From Alphaproteobacteria bacterium (GTDB lineage: Bacteria > Pseudomonadota > Alphaproteobacteria > Rhizobiales > Aestuariivirgaceae), in NCBI GenBank assembly GCA_026400595.1, contig JAPLOT010000170.1:1-6358 (forward strand): 6,358 nucleotides of DNA, given 5' to 3'. The position numbers and the translations under genes were made by a program. Each line of letters begins with the position of its first letter. The stretch's first letter is position 1. Below are positions 1-6,018 of the stretch, piece after piece. The notes under the pieces are model-generated. The model worked only from the letters and a program-made list of their open reading frames with translations, made no database searches and was not told where the DNA came from.

Positions 1-963
1 GAGGCCGGCTGCCGCAGCTATTTCGTGGCCCGGCCGGTGGAGGGCGAAGAACTGCGCGCCATCCTGCCCGAGGCCACCATCTATGTGCTGGACGGGCTGT
101 TCCAGGGCCAGGCCGAATATTATGCCAAGCTCGATCTCTGCCCGGCGCTGATCTCGACCGGCGAGGCAAAGGAATGGGCGGCCTTCGGCCGCGTCTATGG
201 CCGGAAACTCCCCTGCGCCATCCATGTCGACACCGGCATCAACCGGCTGGGCTTCTCGATCGCCGAGTTCAACGCGCTGCTGGACGACCGCTTCACCATG
301 GAGGGACTCAACGTCACCCTCCTGATGAGCCACCTCGCCTGCGCCGACGATCCGTCGCATCCGCTCAACGCGAAGCAGCGCGCGGCCTTCGCGGCGGTGC
401 GCGCGAAGATGCCAGGCATTCCGGCAAGCCTCGCCAATTCGGCGGGCATCTTCCTGGGCGACGGTTTCACTCATGACCTCGTCCGCCCCGGCATCGCGCT
501 CTATGGCGGAAGCCCGGTAGCCGGCGAATCCATGCAGCCCGTCGCCTATCTCGAAGGCACGGTCATGCAGGTGCGCAATCTTCAGCCGGGCGAGACGGTG
601 GGCTATGGCGCCACCTGGACGGCGGAACGGCCGAGCCGCATCGCCATCCTGGGCGCCGGCTACAAGGACGGCGTGCCCCGCGCCCTGTCGTCGAAGGCCG
701 GCGACGGTCCAGCACAGGTCTTCATCGGCGGCAAGCGTTGCCCCATCATCGGCCGCGTTTCCATGGACATGATGGCGGTGGACATCACCGGGCTCATCCC
801 GCTCTCGATCGCGCGGGGCACGCGCGCCGAAATCCTGGGCGGCAACATCCCCATCGACGAAGCCGCGGGCTGGGCCGGCACGATTTCCTACGAGTTGCTG
901 ACCAGGCTGGGCAGCCGCTATGCAATGCACTACACCGGCCTCGAATCGGACCATCGCGCTTGA
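1..963 (+). CDS. alr: Alanine racemase, C-terminal part (5' end cut by window)
   Basis: PLP-dependent enzyme that interconverts L- and D-alanine in the cytoplasm and supplies D-Ala for peptidoglycan. The frame is open from base 1 (EAGCRSYFVARPVEGEELR...), so the GTG at 25 is an internal codon and not the start. The N-terminal part with the PLP-binding lysine lies upstream of the window. Visible family motifs are SLANSAGIFLG, then LVRPGIALYGG, whose Arg (codon 484) corresponds to the pyridine-contacting Arg219 of the Geobacillus enzyme. Next comes VGYGATW, whose Tyr (codon 604) matches the catalytic base Tyr265, and then GRVSMDMMAVD. The C-terminal end, TISYELLTRLGSRYAMHYTG, is typical of the beta-domain. 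The TGA stop overlaps the start of the following permease gene (TTGA), which suggests translational coupling. Both catalytic-site regions in view are intact, so the gene is probably functional. Confidence 0.96.
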   Translation, partial: EAGCRSYFVARPVEGEELRAILPEATIYVLDGLFQGQAEYYAKLDLCPALISTGEAKEWAAFGRVYGRKLPCAIHVDTGINRLGFSIAEFNALLDDRFTMEGLNVTLLMSHLACADDPSHPLNAKQRAAFAAVRAKMPGIPASLANSAGIFLGDGFTHDLVRPGIALYGGSPVAGESMQPVAYLEGTVMQVRNLQPGETVGYGATWTAERPSRIAILGAGYKDGVPRALSSKAGDGPAQVFIGGKRCPIIGRVSMDMMAVDITGLIPLSIARGTRAEILGGNIPIDEAAGWAGTISYELLTRLGSRYAMHYTGLESDHRA

Positions 964-1733
964 ACATCCTTGCCCACATCGGCCGTGCCGTCCTCACCCT
1001 GATGCAGGAGGTGGGCAGTGTCGCGCTCTTCCTCAAGGACGGGCTTCTGCAGGGCCTGACGCCGAAGATCTACGTCCGCCAGATTCTCGATCAGATGCTG
1101 AAGATCGGCTACTTCTCGCTTCCCGTGGTAGGGCTCACCGCTTTCTTCACCGGCGGCGCGCTGGCGCTGCAGATCTATCTCGGCTCCTCGCGCTTCAATG
1201 CCGAGAGCCTGGTGGCCTCCATCGTGGCGCTGGGCATCACCCGTGAGCTGGGCCCCGTGCTTGCCGGACTCATGGTTGCGGGCCGCGTCGGCGCCTCGAT
1301 CGCCGCCGAGCTTGGCACCATGCGGGTCACCGAGCAGATCGACGCGCTGGTGACGCTGGCCACCAATCCCTTCAAATATCTCGTCGGCCCCCGCATCATC
1401 GCGGCGGTGGTGACGCTGCCCATTCTCGTCGCCATCGGCGACACCATCGGCATCATGGGCGGCTACATCGTGGGCACGCGCTCGCTGGGCTTCAACTCCT
1501 ACGCCTATCTCCGCAACACCGCCGACTTCCTCGAACTCGACGACGTCACGTCCGGCCTGATCAAGGCCGCGGTCTTTGGCTTCATCATCGCGGTGATGGG
1601 CTGCTATCACGGCTTCAATTCCAAGGGCGGTGCCGCAGGCGTCGGCCGTGCCACCACCAATGCCGTCGTCTCCGCGGCCATCCTCATCCTGGCAGCGAAC
1701 TTCGCGCTGACCTCCCTGCTCTTCTCGGAGTGA
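960..1733 (+). CDS. mlaE: MlaE-family ABC transporter permease
   Basis: Inner-membrane permease of the MlaE (DUF140) family, which works with an MlaF-type ATPase to move phospholipids or similar lipids between the inner and outer membranes. With a TTG start at 960 the product is 257 aa, the usual family length. The frame stays open further upstream to an ATG at 738, but that would place about 74 residues inside alr and is rejected. An ATG at 1002 (residue 15) is the other possible start. The N-terminus carries an amphipathic segment, followed by several hydrophobic segments at about 52-75, 85-107, 142-172, 200-217 and 235-254. The family core RELGPVLAGLMVAGRVGASI followed by AAELGTMRVTEQIDAL spans residues 95-130. 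A conserved C-terminal GGAAGVGRATTNAVV lies at 223-237. No clear ribosome-binding site precedes the TTG, so coupling to alr translation is likely. No MlaD-type MCE gene is adjacent in this window. The exact substrate cannot be told from sequence. Confidence 0.93.
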   Translation: MNILAHIGRAVLTLMQEVGSVALFLKDGLLQGLTPKIYVRQILDQMLKIGYFSLPVVGLTAFFTGGALALQIYLGSSRFNAESLVASIVALGITRELGPVLAGLMVAGRVGASIAAELGTMRVTEQIDALVTLATNPFKYLVGPRIIAAVVTLPILVAIGDTIGIMGGYIVGTRSLGFNSYAYLRNTADFLELDDVTSGLIKAAVFGFIIAVMGCYHGFNSKGGAAGVGRATTNAVVSAAILILAANFALTSLLFSE

Positions 1734-1736
1734 GCC

Positions 1737-2510
1737 ATGGCTGAGGCTCACATCCTGCTCGACGGCGTGCGCAAGTCCTTCGGGTCGAAACACGTTCTGA
1801 ACGGCGTGAAGCTGGCGGTGCCCAAGGGCCATTCGCTGGTGGTCATCGGCGGGTCGGGCACCGGCAAATCGGTGATGCTGAAGTGCATCCTCGGCATCCT
1901 GCAGCCCGACAGCGGCACCATCCGCGTGGCCGGCGAGAATGTCGTCGGCCTCAGCGGCAAGGCGCGCGACGACTATCTGCAGCGCTTCGGCATGCTGTTC
2001 CAGGGCGCCGCCCTCTTCGACTCGCTCCCGGTCTGGGAGAACGTCGCCTTCGGCCTGATCCAGGGCCGCAACATGGCGCGGGCCAAGGCCCGGGACATTG
2101 CCATCGAGAAGCTGGGCCAGGTGGGGCTGGGGCCCGAGGTGGGGCAGCTCTATCCCGCCGAACTGTCGGGCGGCATGCAGAAGCGCGTCGGCCTCGCGCG
2201 GGCCATCGCGGCAGACCCCGAGATCATCTTCTTCGACGAGCCCACCACCGGCCTCGATCCGATCATGGCGGACGTGATCAACAACCTCATCGTCGACTGC
2301 GTGAAGCGGCTGGGCGCCACCACGATTTCCATTACCCACGACATGGCCAGCGCCCGCAAGATCGCCGACGACATCGCCATGATCTTCCGAGGCGAGATCA
2401 TCTGGCAGGGACCGGCGAAGACGATCGACGCGAGCGGCAATCCTTATGTCGACCAGTTCATCCACGGCCGCGCCGAAGGCCCGATCCAGATGGATGTGCT
2501 GAAGCCTTAG
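1737..2510 (+). CDS. mlaF: MlaF-type ABC transporter ATP-binding protein
   Basis: Cytoplasmic ATPase (257 aa) that would energise the MlaE-type permease encoded 3 bases upstream. All nucleotide-binding motifs are present. Walker A is GGSGTGKS (38-45), the Q-loop glutamine is in FQGAALFDSL (Q89), and the signature is LSGGMQKR (143-150). Walker B is IIFFDEP with catalytic Glu168, the D-loop is GLDP (172-175), and the H-loop histidine is His201 in SITHDM. The FQGAALFDSLPVWENV stretch and the signature followed by KRVGLARA are characteristic of the MlaF/Ttg2A group rather than of sugar or amino-acid importers. GGAG at 1727-1730, inside the end of mlaE, is a well-placed ribosome-binding site 6 bases before ATG 1737. 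The ATPase and permease almost certainly form one complex. The cargo is inferred to be phospholipid from family knowledge only. Confidence 0.95.
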   Translation: MAEAHILLDGVRKSFGSKHVLNGVKLAVPKGHSLVVIGGSGTGKSVMLKCILGILQPDSGTIRVAGENVVGLSGKARDDYLQRFGMLFQGAALFDSLPVWENVAFGLIQGRNMARAKARDIAIEKLGQVGLGPEVGQLYPAELSGGMQKRVGLARAIAADPEIIFFDEPTTGLDPIMADVINNLIVDCVKRLGATTISITHDMASARKIADDIAMIFRGEIIWQGPAKTIDASGNPYVDQFIHGRAEGPIQMDVLKP

Positions 2511-2524
2511 CTAGGAGCATGCAC

Positions 2525-2806
2525 GTGTTGTTCATGGTGATCGAGACCTTCAAGGACAACGACATGGTTCCCGTTTACCGCAGGCTGCGCGACGGCGGCC
2601 GGCAGACGCCGGAAGGCCTCACTTTCATCGACAGCTGGGTGGAGCCGAATTTCGGGCGCTGCTTCCAGCTCATGGCCTGCGACGATCTCGCACTGCTGCA
2701 GCAGTGGGTGTTGAACTGGCGGGGCACCGGCGTCAGCTTCGAGATCGTGCCGGTGCTGCCAAGCAAGGACACGCGGATGATCGTCGAAAGCCATCTCGAC
2801 AGGTGA
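2525..2806 (+). CDS. DUF3303-like small protein
   Basis: Small soluble protein of 93 aa with no signal peptide or membrane segment. It starts MLFMVIETF and contains a central SWVEPNFGRCFQLMACDDLALLQQW followed by FEIVPVLPS. This pattern resembles the DUF3303 family, a small ferredoxin-like-fold domain of unknown function. I chose the GTG at 2525 because AGGAG at 2513-2517 lies 7 bases before it and because family members begin MLFMVIE. The ATG at 2519 in the same frame would add only two residues and lies one base after the AGGAG, too close for normal use. The gene is 14 bases downstream of mlaF and is probably the last gene of the alr-mlaE-mlaF unit. Function is unknown. The family assignment rests on recalled motif resemblance, not on a search. 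Confidence 0.85.
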   Translation: MLFMVIETFKDNDMVPVYRRLRDGGRQTPEGLTFIDSWVEPNFGRCFQLMACDDLALLQQWVLNWRGTGVSFEIVPVLPSKDTRMIVESHLDR

Positions 2807-2810
2807 CGGT

Positions 2811-2838
2811 GCCGCTTTCTCTCACGGCCGGAAGCGGC
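2811..2838. terminator. Hairpin between convergent genes, possible bidirectional terminator
   Basis: GCCGCTTTC (2811-2819) pairs with GGAAGCGGC (2830-2838) in a 9-bp stem that includes one G-T pair, around a 10-base loop. It fills most of the 36-base gap between the end of the DUF3303-like gene and the stop of the convergent exporter gene. Neither side has a run of T after the stem, so it is a weak intrinsic terminator, or it may act with Rho or as an RNA 3' stabiliser. Confidence 0.45.
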
Positions 2839-2842
2839 CTCG

Positions 2843-3406
2843 CTACACCATGCGGGCGGCGGCAATAGCCGCGGCGGCGGCAAAGCCCAGGACGGCAACC
2901 GAGGCCAGCTTGTATCCGTAGGGCCGGATGCGCGCAGGCAAGGCGGACCCGAGGAGTGTCCAGCAGAGTCCGGCGAAGAAGGACAGGACGAGAAATGCCG
3001 AGATCGCTGTGAGCGGTGCGGCGGGCATCATGTCGGGGATGACCACGGTTCCCACCAGCATGGCCTTGGGGTTGAAGAGCGTGGTGACGGCGACCTGAGC
3101 GAAGCTTCTGCGCAGACTGCCGACCTCGGCGAGGACCGGGCGCCGCCACAGCGAGAGGCCGACCACGACCAGCCAGAGTGCGGCAAGCCCCCTCAGCCAT
3201 GCAAGCGCCAGCGGATGATCGGCGAGAGTCGCGGCCATGGCGAAGAAAATGGAAATGGCGATGCCATAGCCGAGGGTTTCGGCCAGCGGCAGAATCAGGG
3301 CACGGCGCAGCCCGAGGGCGGCACCCGCTGCGGCAAGCAGCGTGTTGGTGGGTCCCGGCGTCAGCAGGATCACAAGGGCCACGAGAATGTAGCTGAAGCT
3401 CGGCAT
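2843..3406 (-). CDS. LysE/RhtB-family amino-acid exporter-like membrane protein
   Basis: Inner-membrane protein of 187 aa, slightly short for the LysE/RhtB superfamily (usually about 200-210 aa). Family members export amino acids or small metabolites. The N-terminal hydrophobic segment is followed by LTPGPTNTLL (15-24), the family signature, then by a glycine-rich G-x-x-x-G-L-R-R stretch. A second conserved block, LFNPKAML, lies at 110-117. Hydrophobic segments fall near 5-15, 21-40, 44-62, 66-86, 130-155 and 166-185, consistent with the usual six-helix layout. An in-frame TGA lies 9 bases upstream of ATG 3406 (minus strand), so this ATG is the earliest possible start. No strong ribosome-binding site precedes it. 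The gene is convergent with the alr-mla unit and lies downstream of the micro-ORF terminator, so it probably has its own promoter. The substrate cannot be predicted. Confidence 0.88.
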   Translation of the reverse strand: MPSFSYILVALVILLTPGPTNTLLAAAGAALGLRRALILPLAETLGYGIAISIFFAMAATLADHPLALAWLRGLAALWLVVVGLSLWRRPVLAEVGSLRRSFAQVAVTTLFNPKAMLVGTVVIPDMMPAAPLTAISAFLVLSFFAGLCWTLLGSALPARIRPYGYKLASVAVLGFAAAAAIAAARMV

Positions 3407-3467
3407 GCCGGATCAAGTGCTCAGGGCCTTCGGAGACCATGCCCCCACAAGAGCAGGCATGACAAAG

Positions 3468-3493
3468 AAAGGCCGCTCTCGCGAGCGGCCTTT
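3468..3493 (-). terminator. Strong rho-independent terminator of the micro-ORF unit
   Basis: AAAGGCCGCTC (3468-3478) pairs perfectly with GAGCGGCCTTT (3483-3493) around a 4-base loop, giving an 11-bp GC-rich stem. Read on the minus strand, the stem ends in TTT and continues TCTTTGTC, a T-rich tail. The plus-strand exit is CCCGTG, without a T-tract. The terminator therefore serves transcription coming from the minus-strand micro-ORF at 3534-3605, not the flanking large genes. Confidence 0.85.
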
Positions 3494-3533
3494 CCCGTGA
3501 GATGCGTGTGACGGCATCCCCGATCCCGTGACG

Positions 3534-3605
3534 TCAGGCCCGCGCTCCGCGGAGGCTGACGATCCGAACGAGGCATGCTCCACACGCAGTGAACTCACTC
3601 GACAT
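3534..3605 (-). CDS. 23-residue micro-ORF with full-length Shine-Dalgarno (leader peptide, microprotein or small mRNA)
   Basis: ATG at 3605-3603 to TGA at 3536-3534 encodes 23 aa, beginning MSSEFTACGACLVR and ending SLRGARA. It contains a C-x-x-C pair (Cys8 and Cys11), three arginines in the second half and no obvious membrane segment. The upstream sequence AAAGGAGGTGATCC (minus strand, 3620 to 3607) is complementary over 14 bases to the tail of 16S rRNA. Its GGAGG core is 7 bases from the ATG, an ideal distance. A perfect terminator lies 41 bases after the stop. The small unit thus has an initiation signal, a stop and a terminator of its own, and it shares no reading frame with a neighbour. 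I do not recognise the peptide and do not assign a function. It could be a functional microprotein, a regulatory leader, or a small RNA with an accidental ORF, though the optimal Shine-Dalgarno argues for real translation. Confidence 0.62.
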   Translation of the reverse strand: MSSEFTACGACLVRIVSLRGARA

Positions 3606-3606
3606 C

Positions 3607-3620
3607 GGATCACCTCCTTT
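3607..3620 (-). promoter_or_regulatory. Extended ribosome-binding site (14-base anti-SD complement)
   Basis: On the minus strand the sequence is AAAGGAGGTGATCC, followed by one G and the ATG of the micro-ORF. It is the reverse complement of the universal 16S 3' end GGATCACCTCCTTT. Most genes in this window show 4-5 bases of complementarity, so this site is an outlier. It decides the start of the micro-ORF. Confidence 0.75.
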
Positions 3621-3625
3621 CCTTG

Positions 3626-3668
3626 TTGACGATGCACCAAACGTGAGGCCTTGCCCCTGCTTCGTCAA
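3626..3668. repeat. Inverted repeat of two TTGACGA-type boxes (possible operator or overlapping promoters)
   Basis: TTGACGATGCA (3626-3636) and TGCTTCGTCAA (3658-3668) are inverted copies that match at 10 of 11 positions, separated by 21 bases. Each arm contains a TTGACG hexamer pointing inward, one toward the amidohydrolase and one toward the micro-ORF. It may be a binding site for a dimeric regulator, or a pair of -35 boxes whose promoters overlap. The repeat is seen directly; the role is inference. Confidence 0.5.
3640..3668 (-). promoter_or_regulatory. Possible promoter of the micro-ORF unit
   Basis: On the minus strand CTTGACG has its -35 hexamer TTGACG at 3668-3663. After 17 bases it is followed by CACGTT (3645-3640) as a poor -10 element. 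A start near 3633 would give a leader of about 28 bases before the ATG. The -35 fits the sigma70 consensus well, but the -10 has only two matches to TATAAT, so the exact assignment is weak. Confidence 0.35.
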
Positions 3669-3704
3669 GCGGGCATTTTCGGGCCCCAATCGCAAGGACC
3701 CGCC

Positions 3705-5363
3705 ATGACCGCAGCAGATATCCTGATCACCAATGCCCGCATTCTCACCATGGATGGGGCGCGCCCCCGCGCCGAGGCGCTGGCCATCACCGGCAATCGC
3801 ATCACCCGGATCGGCAGCCGGGACGACATCGCGGGCCTCAAGGCCAAGCACACCCGGGTGATCGACGCGCAGATGAAGACCGTCATGCCCGGAATCATCG
3901 AGGGCCACGTCCACCTGTTCGGCGGATCGGTCGAGCTCGATACGCTAATGCTCAATGGAATCATGGGTTTCGACGCAATTGCGGATTCTGTTTCTCAATA
4001 CCGCAAGACGCGCCCCAAGGACCCAGTTCTGCTGGCCACGGGCATCATCCACGAAGCCTTCGGCGAGCCCATCACCCGGCAGCTGCTGGACCGCATCGTC
4101 GCCGACATCCCCTTCATCGTGGGCTGCTTCGACCATCACACCATGTGGGCCAATACCAAGGCGCTGGAGGCCGCGGGCATCATGCGCGGCCGCGACCTGC
4201 CGGTGGGCAACGAGATCGTGCTCGACGGCAATGGCCTCGCCACCGGCGAGCTGCGCGAGCCCGCCGCCTACATGCTGGTGCAGGCGCTGACCCCCACCGG
4301 CGGGCGCGAATGGCTGGGCATGACGACCGGCGAGAACCCCAACCCGCCGGCGACCGCAGCGCAGCGCGCCACCGACATCGCCTTCTTCAAGCAGGGCATC
4401 GCCTATGCCGCCTCGCTCGGCATCACCTCCATGCACAACATGGACGGCAACTGGTATCAGCTCGAACTGCTGCAGGAGATGCTGGACCGCGGCGAGCTCA
4501 ACGCACGCGTCGAGATCCCCTTCCATCAGAAGAGCTACTTCGAGCTGTCGCGCGTCGACGAGGCGGTGGACATGCGCGCGAAGTACAATGGCGACATGCT
4601 GCACTGCCACCGCGTGAAGATCTTCATCGACGGCGTGCTGGAAACACTGACCGCGCTGATGATCGACGACTATCCTGGCCATCCCGGCAACAAGGGAGCC
4701 CCGCTCTTCACGGCCGCGGACTTCGATGCGCTGGTGACGCGGGCCGACAGGCACGGCTTCCAGATCTCCACGCATGCGATCGGCGACGGCGCCATCCGCC
4801 GCACGCTGGATGGCTACGCGGCCGCGCAGAAGGCCAATGGCAGGCGCGACTCGCGCCACCGCATCGAGCATATCGAACTGATCGATCCGGCCGACATTCC
4901 GCGCCTGAAGGAACTGGGCGTGATCGCCTCGCTGCAGCCCGTCTCGGCGCCCACCGTGCCGGGCAATCCGCTGGAGCCCATCCTGACCCGCGTGGGCGAC
5001 AAGCTTCCCTATGCCTATGCCTGGCAATTGCTGCGCGAGGCCGGCGCAGTTGTCGCCTTCTCGTCGGACTGGCCGGTGGCGCCGCTCAATCCCTTCCAGG
5101 GCATCCAGGCCGCGCTGACCGCAAAGCCTCTGCGCGCCGATTGCCGGCCGCAGGCCCAGACGCTGATGGACACGCTGAAGAGCTTCACTGCCGACGGCGC
5201 CTACATGGAGTTCATGGAAGACCGCAAGGGCATGCTGAAGGAGGGCTATCTCGCCGACGTGATCGTGCTCGACGCCGATCTCGATGCGACAGCGCCCGAC
5301 CGCATTGGCACGGTTCTCCCTGTCACCACCATCTGCGACGGGCGGGTGACCTTCGAACGCTGA
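3705..5363 (+). CDS. YtcJ-like metal-dependent amidohydrolase (amidohydrolase 3 family)
   Basis: Cytoplasmic hydrolase of 552 aa, without a signal peptide, in the amidohydrolase superfamily (YtcJ / N-substituted formamide deformylase group). The N-terminal small beta domain (ADILITNARILTMDG) leads to PGIIEGHVHLFG, with metal ligands His68 and His70. Lys305 in VKIFIDGVLE is the likely bridging or metal-site lysine. His357 (STHAIGDGAI) and His389 (HRIEHIEL) are further ligands, and Asp455 in AFSSDWPV is the catalytic aspartate. The C-terminus (GYLADVIVLDADL...VTTICDGRVTF) folds back into the beta domain. All expected ligands are present and the length is normal. ATG 3705 is chosen because AAGGA (3694-3698) lies 6 bases before it. 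A TTG at 3651 in the same frame would add 18 non-conserved residues. The substrate is unknown; family members act on cyclic or linear amides. The gene stands alone, divergent from the micro-ORF. Codons 81-100 are unusually AT-rich. Confidence 0.93.
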   Translation: MTAADILITNARILTMDGARPRAEALAITGNRITRIGSRDDIAGLKAKHTRVIDAQMKTVMPGIIEGHVHLFGGSVELDTLMLNGIMGFDAIADSVSQYRKTRPKDPVLLATGIIHEAFGEPITRQLLDRIVADIPFIVGCFDHHTMWANTKALEAAGIMRGRDLPVGNEIVLDGNGLATGELREPAAYMLVQALTPTGGREWLGMTTGENPNPPATAAQRATDIAFFKQGIAYAASLGITSMHNMDGNWYQLELLQEMLDRGELNARVEIPFHQKSYFELSRVDEAVDMRAKYNGDMLHCHRVKIFIDGVLETLTALMIDDYPGHPGNKGAPLFTAADFDALVTRADRHGFQISTHAIGDGAIRRTLDGYAAAQKANGRRDSRHRIEHIELIDPADIPRLKELGVIASLQPVSAPTVPGNPLEPILTRVGDKLPYAYAWQLLREAGAVVAFSSDWPVAPLNPFQGIQAALTAKPLRADCRPQAQTLMDTLKSFTADGAYMEFMEDRKGMLKEGYLADVIVLDADLDATAPDRIGTVLPVTTICDGRVTFER

Positions 5364-5373
5364 GCAGGCAATC

Positions 5374-5408
5374 CGCGCCGATGCGGCGCGATGCCTGGCC
5401 GGCCAGGC
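5374..5408. repeat. Two adjacent short palindromes after the amidohydrolase gene
   Basis: CGCGCCG-ATG-CGGCGCG (5374-5390) is a 7-bp stem with a 3-base loop. Two bases later comes the perfect 16-base palindrome GCCTGGCCGGCCAGGC (5393-5408). They begin 11 bases after the amidohydrolase stop and are not followed by a T-run. They could end or stabilise the amidohydrolase transcript, or be REP-like elements. No second copy is present in this window. Confidence 0.45.
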
Positions 5409-5440
5409 TCCGGTCCAAGAATTGTCGATGCACAAACGAA

Positions 5441-5475
5441 AAGGGAGCGGAGGCCGTCCCGCGCTCCGCTCCCTT
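5441..5475 (-). terminator. Rho-independent terminator of hsp20
   Basis: AAGGGAGCGGAG (5441-5452) pairs perfectly with CTCCGCTCCCTT (5464-5475) around an 11-base loop, a 12-bp stem. Read on the minus strand it begins 5 bases after the hsp20 stop and exits through TTTTCGTTTGTG, a T-rich tail. It may also stop plus-strand transcription from the amidohydrolase less efficiently. Confidence 0.8.
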
Positions 5476-5480
5476 CCAGA

Positions 5481-5954
5481 TCAGGCCGGTTTGACCTCGA
5501 TCTTCTGCACCTTGGCCTGCGCCGCGGGCAGCTTTGGCAATGTAACCTTCAAAACACCCTTGTCAAAGGCCGCTTCGACTTTTCCGGCATCAACATCGGC
5601 CGGAAGTGCGAAGGATCTCTCAAAGCTTCCGTAGGAACGCTCGAGGACGTGGTAGTCCTTCCGCGACTCGTCCCGCTCCTCCTTCTTCTCGCCCTTGATG
5701 GTGAGAATGCCGTCACGCAGCTGGACGTCGATGTCCTTTGCGTCAACGCCGGGAATCTCGGCGTAGACCTCGACAGCCTTGTCGGTTTCCGAGACATTGA
5801 CCTTGAGCGCCAAGGCCCCGCGCCGGAACTCGCCCATGGCGGGCATCCCGCGGCCGAAGTCGGAAAACACCCGGTCGACCTCGCGCTGCAGGTTGGAAAA
5901 CACGTCATGTCCGGCACCGCGGCCGAACAGATCGGGCAGAAATTGTCTGGTCAC
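5481..5954 (-). CDS. Hsp20/alpha-crystallin small heat-shock protein
   Basis: Cytoplasmic ATP-independent chaperone that holds unfolding proteins for later refolding by the DnaK and ClpB systems. From the GTG at 5954 the product is 157 aa. A short N-terminal arm (RQFLPDLFGRG...VFSNLQREVDRVFSDF) precedes the alpha-crystallin domain, about residues 48-145. That domain contains the typical VYAEIPGVDAKDIDVQLRDG, ILTIKGEKKEE, a Y-G-S-F-E-R-S-F-A-L-P segment and FDKGVLKVTLPK. The C-terminal tail QKIEVKPA includes an I-x-V motif that binds neighbouring subunits. An ATG at 5966 would add four residues (161 aa) but has a poor ribosome-binding site. GGAGG at 5964-5960 lies 5 bases before the GTG, so I prefer the GTG. 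A sigma32-like promoter upstream indicates heat-shock control. The gene has its own terminator and is divergent from radA. Confidence 0.93.
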   Translation of the reverse strand: MTRQFLPDLFGRGAGHDVFSNLQREVDRVFSDFGRGMPAMGEFRRGALALKVNVSETDKAVEVYAEIPGVDAKDIDVQLRDGILTIKGEKKEERDESRKDYHVLERSYGSFERSFALPADVDAGKVEAAFDKGVLKVTLPKLPAAQAKVQKIEVKPA

Positions 5955-5988
5955 GCGAACCTCCATCTTTTGCCGTTCCCCTTCACGC

Positions 5989-6017
5989 TATCTGGGAGGT
6001 TTAGGTTTGATTTCAAC
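5989..6017 (-). promoter_or_regulatory. Sigma32 (RpoH)-like heat-shock promoter of hsp20
   Basis: On the minus strand GTTGAAA (6017-6011) matches the -35 consensus CTTGAAA at six of seven positions. After 13 bases comes TCCCAGATA (5997-5989), close to the -10 consensus CCCCATNTA. The predicted start near 5982 leaves a leader of about 27 bases before GTG 5954, with the GGAGG ribosome-binding site inside it. Position and match fit the known RpoH control of small heat-shock genes. Confidence 0.65.
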
Positions 6018-6018
6018 G

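Noticed and set aside
930..2465. 511-codon open frame on the minus strand opposite mlaE and mlaF
   Set aside because: It is antisense to two genes with complete family motifs. Its translation is rich in H, D, G, R and A without any recognisable domain, the usual shadow in GC-rich coding DNA.
3438..3461. CATGCC ... GGCATG inverted repeat upstream of the exporter gene
   Set aside because: It has only six base pairs with a 12-base loop, which is expected by chance in this base composition.
3607..3621. Plus-strand GGATCACCTCCTTTC, identical to a 16S rRNA 3' end
   Set aside because: The similarity is limited to the anti-Shine-Dalgarno tail, with no 16S helix 45 sequence next to it and no spacer or tRNA downstream. 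It is better explained as the Shine-Dalgarno of the minus-strand micro-ORF.
3945..5435. 496-codon open frame on the minus strand opposite the amidohydrolase
   Set aside because: It mirrors the codon pattern of the real gene, has low-complexity composition and no motif or ribosome-binding site.
4145..5494. 449-codon plus-strand frame overlapping the amidohydrolase
   Set aside because: It is an Arg/Ala/His-rich shifted frame of a gene with clear catalytic motifs, and it runs into the hsp20 terminator and coding region.
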